A stretch of 6,392 nucleotides of DNA from NCBI GenBank assembly GCA_027057985.1, contig JALUTJ010000055.1:1-6392 (forward strand). The letters run 5' to 3'. Below are positions 1 to 4,872 of this stretch, one piece after another. This DNA is from Chromatiales bacterium (GTDB taxonomy: Bacteria > Pseudomonadota > Gammaproteobacteria > UBA6429 > Thiohalophilaceae). Both the position numbers and the translations under genes were made by a program. Numbering within the stretch: the stretch's first letter is position 1; the number at the start of each line of letters is the position of its first letter. Below the pieces are notes generated by a model, which saw nothing but the letters and a program-made list of their open reading frames with translations, was not told where the DNA came from and ran no database searches.

Positions 1-1
1 C

Positions 2-934
2 GCTGCGGTATATTCAGCAGTATCACCCTATGCTCATGTTGAATTTTCACCTTCGGATAAATGGCGGGTCTCAACCGGGCTGCGTTACGACATGATGGCT
101 TATCAGTATGATAATCACCTGACTGAACTGACTACAGGCTCTCATCAGCGCCCGGCAGATACAACCGTTAGTTTTTCAAACCTGAGTCCGAAACTGGGCG
201 CTACTTATCAGTTCAGCCCAACGAGTAGTGGTTTTATTTCCTATCGACATGCTTTCAGGGCACCTTCAGCCAGCCAGTTATTTCGCTCTGGCAAGGCAGG
301 TAACTCGACTTCACTGAAACCGATCAAGGTTGCCAGTCTTGAGGCAGGATTGCGCAGCAAGTCTGAAAAGTCGTATTACAATCTTTCGATATATTACATG
401 GCCAAGCGGGATGACATTCTGACCTACAAGTACCCCGATAATACCCGTGAAACCATGAATGCAGGCAGGACGGTACACAAGGGCATCGAGCTGGGCTATG
501 GCAGTAAGTTGACAGATCGATGGTCGCTCGATATTGCCGCTTCCTATGCAAAGCATATCTACGAAGAATGGGTGCCAAATTCGACTACGGATTACAGTGG
601 CAACGAAATGGAATCAGCACCAGACCTTATTGCTAATACTCGCCTGGCTTACAGTGCCGCTGCACTAAACGGCGGCAAGCTGGAACTGGAATGGGTAAAA
701 CTGGGAAGTTACTGGATGGATGCCGCCAATAGCTATAAGTATCCCGGCCATGACATTTTTAACCTCCGTGCTAACTATATCTATAGCGGGAAAATGGAAA
801 TCTATGCTCGACTGATGAATGCTTTTGATGCACGTTATGCCACAAATGCAAGGTATTCATCTTTTGGTAGCAAGTTTGAGTATGCTCCGGGAATGCCACG
901 TACCTGGTATCTTGGTATTAAATACAGGTTCTAA
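2..934 (+). CDS. TonB-dependent outer-membrane receptor, C-terminal part (5' end outside window)
   Basis: An open frame enters from the left edge and runs to TAA at 932-934, giving 310 visible residues. There is no start in the window; the first in-frame ATG (92) lies mid-barrel and is not a real start. The sequence shows repeated amphipathic beta-strands rich in Tyr, Ser and Gly, a FRAPSASQLF segment at visible residues 85-94 (the FRAPS..L motif is common in siderophore and cobalamin-type receptors), a late strand containing LMNAFDARYA, and a terminal ...YLGIKYRF whose last Phe is the usual barrel-insertion signal. Family knowledge: such receptors take up metal chelates or cobalamin through a 22-strand barrel, energised by TonB-ExbB-ExbD. 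The plug domain and TonB box are not visible, so the ligand cannot be assigned. A PepSY_TM gene and a tonB gene follow immediately, which favours a metal-chelate substrate. Family assignment is confident; substrate is unknown. Confidence 0.93.
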   Translation, partial: AAVYSAVSPYAHVEFSPSDKWRVSTGLRYDMMAYQYDNHLTELTTGSHQRPADTTVSFSNLSPKLGATYQFSPTSSGFISYRHAFRAPSASQLFRSGKAGNSTSLKPIKVASLEAGLRSKSEKSYYNLSIYYMAKRDDILTYKYPDNTRETMNAGRTVHKGIELGYGSKLTDRWSLDIAASYAKHIYEEWVPNSTTDYSGNEMESAPDLIANTRLAYSAAALNGGKLELEWVKLGSYWMDAANSYKYPGHDIFNLRANYIYSGKMEIYARLMNAFDARYATNARYSSFGSKFEYAPGMPRTWYLGIKYRF

Positions 935-956
935 ACCAGATCACGGTAGCACTTTA

Positions 957-2447
957 ATGCCTGCAAGAAAATGGACCCTGCACCGTATCCATAAATGGCT
1001 GGGGCTGGTGGCTGCCAGCTGGTTACTGGTGCTTGGTTTAACCGGCTTCCTGCTTGACCACCGCGATACCTGGCGCTGGTTATGGCAGGACGGCGTATCC
1101 GCTAACTGGGTAAATGCCGAGGTGAAAGATAAGAGCGAGTCTGGCCAGGTACGGCTTTACCAGTTAAACCCGTTGCATCCCGAGCAGCAGGTGAGTGGAG
1201 GATTAACCGGAATGTGGTGGTCGGAAAATGCCGGTAAGAACTGGCAGGCAACCCGCTTTGAGAGAACTGAAATAGCGCCTATGGTCTATGCACTTGTATT
1301 CACGCCGGCAGGTGATGTGTGGATAGCCAGCGATGATGGCCTGTGGTTATCAAAAGATCAGGGCAAAACGGCTCGACAGCATCTCCTGGCCGGTAAATGG
1401 ATCTCGACTATCACGATCAATGAAAAACAGCAGCAATTAAGCGGTGTTATTGCGAGGTCGAAAATTTTTCACTATGACCTGAAAAGTGGAGATTTAAACT
1501 GGCCTGCATTACAGCCGGTCGATTCTGCTATTCTTCCTGATTCAGTTAATCTTTCCCGTTTTACTCGCGACCTTCATTATGGTCGCGGTGTTTTTACCAT
1601 CTGGCTTTCCCTGTTATGGAATGATGTTTCTGCCATTGCCATGGTCGTTATTCCTGTAACCGGCCTGTTGTTTTATTTTTTGCCATTAAAATGGAAAAGA
1701 AATAAAAGACAAAATAATACGGTTTCGCCGCACTATAAAAAACAGCTGGTTCGCTGGCTGTTTCGCCTGCATGCGCCTCTCTCCGGTTTGATAGCATCGT
1801 TACCCATTCTTTATTTTTCTTTGAGCGGAATATTACTTGACCATAGTACTGCCTTACGAAGCTGGATGAAGTCGGTTGATATAACCCGTCAGTGGCAAAC
1901 CCCGGTATACAGTCTGGCCAGCTGGGAAGGTGAAATCTATGGCCTGGTAACAGCAAGGGATAAGCCGACAGGTTTCAGTATCGGTACCCGGCTGGGATTA
2001 TTCAGCACCGAAGATAATGGCAGGCACTGGCAAAGAGAACTCTTACCTGGGCCGGTTTCATTTTTTGTCTGGACACTAAGGCAACAGCAAGATGCGATAT
2101 TTATCGGTGGTATGGGTGGACCAAACCTGGTGAAGCAGGGGAAGCGTTCCTGGCATGCCGTTAAAGCGGCAGGTCATATGCCCTCAGATATTACCAGCAG
2201 TGGCAGTCAATGGATATGGAAATCCCATCACGGCCTGGTGGCAGGTAATCCGAAAACAGGGTTTCGCCATCACCAGCTTCGCTTACCCGGAACAACTTAT
2301 ATCCCCTGGTTCTATGTAATTGATGCGTTGCACAGTGGTGTACTGATTCATTCGCAATGGAAATGGGTTAATGATTTTATTGCGGTGCTGGCCGTTATCC
2401 TGGTATTAACCGGACTGATAAGATGGTGGCGAAAAAAATGGATTTAG
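957..2447 (+). CDS. PepSY_TM-type four-helix inner-membrane protein with periplasmic Asp-box inserts, internally duplicated
   Basis: The protein has 496 residues. I chose ATG 957 because it lies 22 bp after the receptor stop and directly precedes the typical N-terminus with LHRIHKWLGL; the open frame back to 819 overlaps receptor code. No strong ribosome site precedes it. Predicted helices are at about 14-34, 223-243, 272-294 and 473-490, with a basic cytoplasmic linker (244-268), so both large loops should be periplasmic. The halves repeat one plan: His-helix-GFLLDH (30-35) and GILLDH (291-296); DLH (205-207) and ALH (457-459); ND opening helices 2 and 4 (222-223, 472-473). The loops carry Asp-box-like motifs: SENAGKNW (89-96), SKDQGKT (132-138) and TEDNGRHW (351-358), resembling BNR/YCF48 propeller blades. 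Family knowledge: PepSY_TM proteins include FoxB-like ferri-siderophore reductases using haem-ligating histidines. A role in reducing or releasing imported metal is inferred from this and from the flanking receptor and tonB genes. Confidence 0.8.
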   Translation: MPARKWTLHRIHKWLGLVAASWLLVLGLTGFLLDHRDTWRWLWQDGVSANWVNAEVKDKSESGQVRLYQLNPLHPEQQVSGGLTGMWWSENAGKNWQATRFERTEIAPMVYALVFTPAGDVWIASDDGLWLSKDQGKTARQHLLAGKWISTITINEKQQQLSGVIARSKIFHYDLKSGDLNWPALQPVDSAILPDSVNLSRFTRDLHYGRGVFTIWLSLLWNDVSAIAMVVIPVTGLLFYFLPLKWKRNKRQNNTVSPHYKKQLVRWLFRLHAPLSGLIASLPILYFSLSGILLDHSTALRSWMKSVDITRQWQTPVYSLASWEGEIYGLVTARDKPTGFSIGTRLGLFSTEDNGRHWQRELLPGPVSFFVWTLRQQQDAIFIGGMGGPNLVKQGKRSWHAVKAAGHMPSDITSSGSQWIWKSHHGLVAGNPKTGFRHHQLRLPGTTYIPWFYVIDALHSGVLIHSQWKWVNDFIAVLAVILVLTGLIRWWRKKWI

Positions 2448-3055
2448 AACACCATCTGTATTTACGTTCATTTACGCGCCCTGCCAGCAGGCCAATTTTA
2501 AAAGCCCTGCTGCTGGCGATTATTGTTCATTCACTGGCACTTGCATACTGGTATCACCGGCGACAGGTTGTTGTTGCCGAGATCCCACAGTGGATGAACA
2601 TACGCCTGGTTGCCGGTTTTGAAGAAAACAAAGTTGAGAAGCCACAGCAGAACAGGGTAAGGGAGATCCCGCTGCAAAAAACCGGGCCGAAAAAAACTGC
2701 GCAGAAACAGGAGCGTATTAAAAAAGAAAAAATGTTTGAGAATAAAGTTAAATCAGCAGCAACGACGGTAATCAAGGCCGATAGTCGGCCTTACCGCTTA
2801 CAGAACCCGAGGCCTGTTTACCCGGCACTGGCACGTCGGCGCGGTATGCAGGGCAGGGTGGTGTTGAGTGTCAGGGTCAGTGCATCTGGCACAGTGGATA
2901 GTGTTTCCATACTGGAGAGTTCGGGTTTCACTATACTGGATAGATCGGCATTGAATTGCGTCAGGAAATGGCATTTCGTACCGGCTCGCAAGGGCGAGAA
3001 GAATATTGCTTCGTGGCTTCAGCTACCGGTTCGTTTTTCACTTAAAGACAGTTAA
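2423..3055 (+). CDS. tonB: Energy transducer TonB
   Basis: The protein has 210 residues in the usual TonB order: a short basic cytoplasmic N-terminus, one membrane anchor (about 25-43), a Lys/Gln-rich periplasmic spacer (about 65-120), and a C-terminal TonB domain (about 122-207) with the YPALARRRGMQG entry motif at 133-144 and the late strand ASWLQLPVRFSL. It links the ExbB-ExbD proton motor to the TonB box of outer-membrane receptors. The anchor keeps the family His (H36), but the position four residues before it is Ala32, where Escherichia coli TonB has Ser16 before His20. The spacer lacks the long Pro-Glu/Pro-Lys repeats of the enteric protein. The start overlaps the previous gene by 25 nt (ATG 2423) or 10 nt (ATG 2438, 205 residues); neither has a convincing Shine-Dalgarno, which suggests translational coupling. 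No exbB or exbD is present in the window. It is probably dedicated to the receptor encoded two genes upstream. Confidence 0.9.
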   Translation: MVAKKMDLEHHLYLRSFTRPASRPILKALLLAIIVHSLALAYWYHRRQVVVAEIPQWMNIRLVAGFEENKVEKPQQNRVREIPLQKTGPKKTAQKQERIKKEKMFENKVKSAATTVIKADSRPYRLQNPRPVYPALARRRGMQGRVVLSVRVSASGTVDSVSILESSGFTILDRSALNCVRKWHFVPARKGEKNIASWLQLPVRFSLKDS

Positions 3056-3074
3056 GTCTTTCACGCTTGAAAGA
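3040..3074. terminator. Weak overlapping hairpins between convergent genes
   Basis: The 36-bp gap between the tonB stop (3055) and the stop of the convergent regulator gene (3092) contains competing inverted repeats: ACTTAA/TTAAGT (3040-3045, 3052-3057), AAAGAC/GTCTTT (3044-3049, 3056-3061) and TCTTTC/GAAAGA (3057-3062, 3069-3074). On the minus strand a short T-rich stretch (TTTTCTTTC) leads into the last stem rather than following it. All stems are AT-rich and only 6 bp, and none has a clean trailing T-run in either direction, so a bidirectional terminator is plausible only from position. Confidence 0.3.
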
Positions 3075-3091
3075 AAACCCTGAATACTAAA

Positions 3092-4048
3092 CTAAAGTTT
3101 TAGCGCATATTTTTTCATGCGGTAGAGCAATGCACTACGGGTCAGTCCCAGTAAACGTGCCGCTTTGCTCTGGTTGCCACGACTTTTATCCATGGCCTGG
3201 TGAATCAGCTCGGCTTCGAGTTTTTCCAGCACGATACCACTGTCGGGCAAACTGAATGAGGCTGCCTGTTGCTGCTGATAAATTTCTGCCGGCAGGTTGC
3301 TTTCACCGATAGTCTGGCCACTCATAAGGATAACCATGCGTTCACAGAAATTTTTCAGTTCACGAATATTGCCCGGCCAGTTGTAACGCTGGCAGGCTTC
3401 AAGTGCTTTCATGTTATAGCGCGGTGCATCGAGGCAATGCTTGCGAGCAAACAGGGCTGAAAACTGGTTAATAAGAAAGGTAATGTCACTACTGCGTTCG
3501 CGCAGAGCAGGAACTTGCAGAGGCACGACGTTAAGGCGGTAATACAGATCTTCCCGGAATCGGCCTGCCTTCACTTCCTGTTGTAGATCACGATTGGTGG
3601 CAGCAATAATGCGCACATCGACTTTATGTGGCTTGTTGTCGCCAATGCGCTGGCATTCACCGTTCTCAAGAAAACGTAATAACTTGCCCTGAACCGCCAG
3701 GGGCAGCTCACCAATTTCATCGAGAAACAGGGTGCCCTTGTCAGCCTGCTGGATACGGCCGGGCTGGTCACTGCTGGCATCGGTAAAAGAGCCTTTACGA
3801 TGACCAAATAATTCTGATTCGGCCAGGTTTTCAGGCAGGGCGGCACAGTTGATGGTCACCATCTCGTTATCATGACGTCGGCTACTGGCGTGAAGAAATT
3901 CTGCCATCAGCTCCTTGCCACTGCCACTTTCACCCTGGATAAGGACCGTGACATCGGCAGCAGCAATAATTTTTGCATTGCGCCTGATATTTTCAAATTC
4001 GGCAGACTGTCCGAACATACGATCTTCAATCTGTATCTGTTTTTTCAT
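3092..4048 (-). CDS. Sigma-54-type AAA+ transcriptional regulator without an N-terminal sensor domain
   Basis: The protein has 318 residues and resembles PspF in architecture: AAA+ ATPase first, DNA-binding domain last, no receiver, GAF or PAS domain. Visible motifs are Walker A GESGSGKE (39-46), Walker B GTLFLDE (105-111), the sensor I region AATNRDL (149-155), the arginine-finger region FREDLYYRLNVV (164-175), the sensor II region YNWPGNIREL, and a C-terminal Fis-type helix-turn-helix around NQSKAARLLGLTRSALLYRMKK. The loop that contacts sigma-54 reads GSFTDA (86-91, bases 3776-3793) instead of GAFTGA, so strong sigma-54 activation is uncertain. The chosen ATG 4048 overlaps the upstream TauE/SafE gene by 23 nt; ATG 4018 (codon 11) would remove the overlap and also leaves the AAA+ domain complete. 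Neither has a clear ribosome site. Without a sensor domain, activity would have to be set by a partner protein or by expression level. Targets are unknown. Confidence 0.92.
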   Translation of the reverse strand: MKKQIQIEDRMFGQSAEFENIRRNAKIIAAADVTVLIQGESGSGKELMAEFLHASSRRHDNEMVTINCAALPENLAESELFGHRKGSFTDASSDQPGRIQQADKGTLFLDEIGELPLAVQGKLLRFLENGECQRIGDNKPHKVDVRIIAATNRDLQQEVKAGRFREDLYYRLNVVPLQVPALRERSSDITFLINQFSALFARKHCLDAPRYNMKALEACQRYNWPGNIRELKNFCERMVILMSGQTIGESNLPAEIYQQQQAASFSLPDSGIVLEKLEAELIHQAMDKSRGNQSKAARLLGLTRSALLYRMKKYALKL

Positions 4049-4766
4049 AGCGAGAGTCCAGCTGCGGATGATGACTGTGTGTTGAATTAGTGTGTTGCAG
4101 GGCGAGAAAGGCGCTTACCAGAGCCATCAGGATAATGGTGCTGCCAATCCACGGTCGTAACCGGGCAAGGCCGCTTAATCCTGCAAACCACCCGGTTAAT
4201 ATACCTGCAATAAGTATGGTTGGTAAAGTACCAAGCCCAAAAGAGAGCATCAGCAGTGCCCCATCAAGGGCACTGCTGGCAGTAGTTGACCAGATTAGTA
4301 TAGAATAAACCAGCCCACAGGGTAGCCAGCCCCAGATAAACCCAAACAGCAGGGCATGCCACGGGTTTTTAATGGGTAATAATGACTGACTTAAGGGTTC
4401 GAGTTTTTTCCAGATTGGCCTGCCGATATGTTCGATGCGGGCAAAGGTCGGAAACCAGCCCGCGAGGTAAAGGCCAATCCCCAGCATCAGCAGGCTGGCA
4501 AACAATTGCAGCACCAGGTGGCCATAATGCGGAAACAGTTTAAGCAGGTTGCCACCGATTCCCCCGGCCAGTGCGCCGGCCAGAGTGTAGCTGCCGATTC
4601 TGCCAATACTGTATAGACTGACATAGGGAAGGAGTCGCCAGCGATTATTGCGAATGGACTCTGGCAGACTCAGTGTCAGGGCACCAATAATTCCGCCACA
4701 CATCCCCAGGCAGTGCAGGGTACTGAACAGTCCAATTAAAAAGGCGCTAAATAAAGTTATTTCCAC
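4026..4766 (-). CDS. TauE/SafE family (DsbD_2-like) membrane protein, probable metal or cytochrome-oxidase assembly role
   Basis: The protein has 246 mostly hydrophobic residues, with about six membrane segments. Signature features are LHCLGMCGG (17-25) in the first helix, IGRIGSYTLAGALAGGIGG (54-72), and WGWLPCGLVY (145-154) with C150. This is the pattern of the sulfite exporter TauE/SafE-annotated family related to the DsbD membrane core, whose members often lie beside ccoI/ccoS and copper ATPase genes in Proteobacteria. The paired Cys motifs (C19, C23, C150) suggest metal binding or thiol transfer; sulfite export itself is not supported. The C-terminus (221-246) is hydrophilic with H225, H230, H232 and H233, a possible metal-binding tail. 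The start is GTG at 4766-4764; the next in-frame ATG (codon 22) would delete the first helix. GGAA lies about 11 nt upstream, a loose ribosome site. The gene is divergent from the copper ATPase and overlaps the regulator gene downstream, so the two minus-strand genes are probably co-transcribed. Confidence 0.85.
   Translation of the reverse strand: MEITLFSAFLIGLFSTLHCLGMCGGIIGALTLSLPESIRNNRWRLLPYVSLYSIGRIGSYTLAGALAGGIGGNLLKLFPHYGHLVLQLFASLLMLGIGLYLAGWFPTFARIEHIGRPIWKKLEPLSQSLLPIKNPWHALLFGFIWGWLPCGLVYSILIWSTTASSALDGALLMLSFGLGTLPTILIAGILTGWFAGLSGLARLRPWIGSTIILMALVSAFLALQHTNSTHSHHPQLDSRYEKTDTD
4251..4278. repeat. Perfect 11-bp inverted repeat inside the TauE/SafE gene
   Basis: CAGCAGTGCCC (4251-4261) and GGGCACTGCTG (4268-4278) are perfectly complementary across a 6-base loop. 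In the minus-strand mRNA this is a stable GC-rich stem, within codons for a Ser-Ser-Ala...Gly-Ala-Leu-Leu segment of a membrane helix region. A pyrimidine-rich stretch (CTCTCTTTT) follows a few bases downstream on that strand. The function is unknown; it may be chance from repetitive Ala/Leu codons. Confidence 0.4.
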
Positions 4767-4800
4767 GGATTAACGGTTTCCGGAATAATAATGCAGTAAA

Positions 4801-4863
4801 ATGAAGTTTAACATTGTCAAAGCCCAGGCTTTGCCAGATTTTTATAACTTATCATATTTTTAA
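4801..4863 (+). CDS. Possible 20-codon leader ORF ahead of the copper ATPase
   Basis: ATG 4801 opens a 20-residue frame (beginning MKFNIVKAQA, ending YNLSYF) with TAA at 4861-4863, nine bases before ATG 4873 of the ATPase. The inverted repeat at 4815-4836 and the following T-run lie inside it, an arrangement reminiscent of leader-peptide attenuation. No good Shine-Dalgarno precedes it, the residues include no metal-binding motif, and a 20-codon frame can occur by chance. It is listed because its placement is suggestive, not because coding is established. Confidence 0.15.
   Translation: MKFNIVKAQALPDFYNLSYF
4815..4836. repeat. Inverted repeat, candidate operator or RNA hairpin
   Basis: CAAAGCC (4818-4824) and GGCTTTG (4827-4833) are perfect inverted arms separated by CA. 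The symmetry extends by two more pairs (4815/4836, 4816/4835) after one mismatch, giving a 22-bp dyad. In plus-strand RNA it would form a short stem followed within four bases by a run of five T (4839-4843), which is terminator-like. As DNA it suits a dimeric repressor or activator placed between the divergent genes. Which of the two it is cannot be decided by eye. Confidence 0.45.
4821..4836 (-). promoter_or_regulatory. Possible sigma-54 promoter facing the TauE/SafE-regulator operon
   Basis: Read on the minus strand, the 16 bases are TGGCAAAGCCTGGGCT. The GG and GC pairs are exactly 10 bases apart, as in the sigma-54 pattern TGGCAC-N5-TTGC; the -24 part (TGGCA) is good, while the -12 part is GGGC instead of TTGC. 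Transcription would begin near 4810 and read into the GTG start at 4766. The second gene of that operon encodes a sigma-54-type activator, so autoregulation would make sense. The match overlaps the inverted repeat and may be a by-product of it. Confidence 0.25.
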
Positions 4864-4872
4864 ACCAGGAAA

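Larger units (their letters stand above)
4767..4872. promoter_or_regulatory. Divergent control region between TauE/SafE gene and copper ATPase
   Basis: This 106-bp AT-rich region must hold the starts of both divergent transcripts. On the minus strand TTGACA (4820-4815) is a perfect sigma-70 -35 hexamer, but the best -10 at 16-bp spacing is a poor TACTGC. On the plus strand TTGTCA (4814-4819) pairs with TATAAC (4843-4848) only at a 23-bp spacing, too long for standard sigma-70 and longer than the 19-20 bp of MerR-type promoters. Both hexamers touch the left arm of the inverted repeat at 4818-4833. No canonical CueR half-sites, FNR box or Fur box were recognised. Confidence 0.5.

Noticed and set aside
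92..934. Complete 280-residue protein starting at ATG 92
   Set aside because: The same frame is open to the left edge with continuous barrel-like sequence, so this is an internal Met of a truncated receptor.
819..956. Upstream extension of the PepSY_TM frame to ATG 819
   Set aside because: It overlaps the end of the receptor gene in another frame, has no domain content, and the family-like N-terminus begins at ATG 957.
1648..1956. 102-codon minus-strand frame inside the PepSY_TM gene
   Set aside because: It is antisense to a convincing membrane-protein frame, with no recognisable motif.
2535..2544. TGGCACTTGC inside tonB, resembling a sigma-54 promoter
   Set aside because: The two blocks are adjacent, lacking the required 5-base spacer, and lie within coding sequence.
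4782..4794. GG...GC pair on the plus strand upstream of copA, resembling a -24/-12 promoter
   Set aside because: The spacing is 9 bases rather than 10, and the flanking bases do not match TGGCAC or TTGC.
4818..4848. CueR-type copper-responsive promoter for copA
   Set aside because: The dyad lacks the CCTTCC-like arms and the hexamer spacing is 23 bp rather than 19-20 bp.
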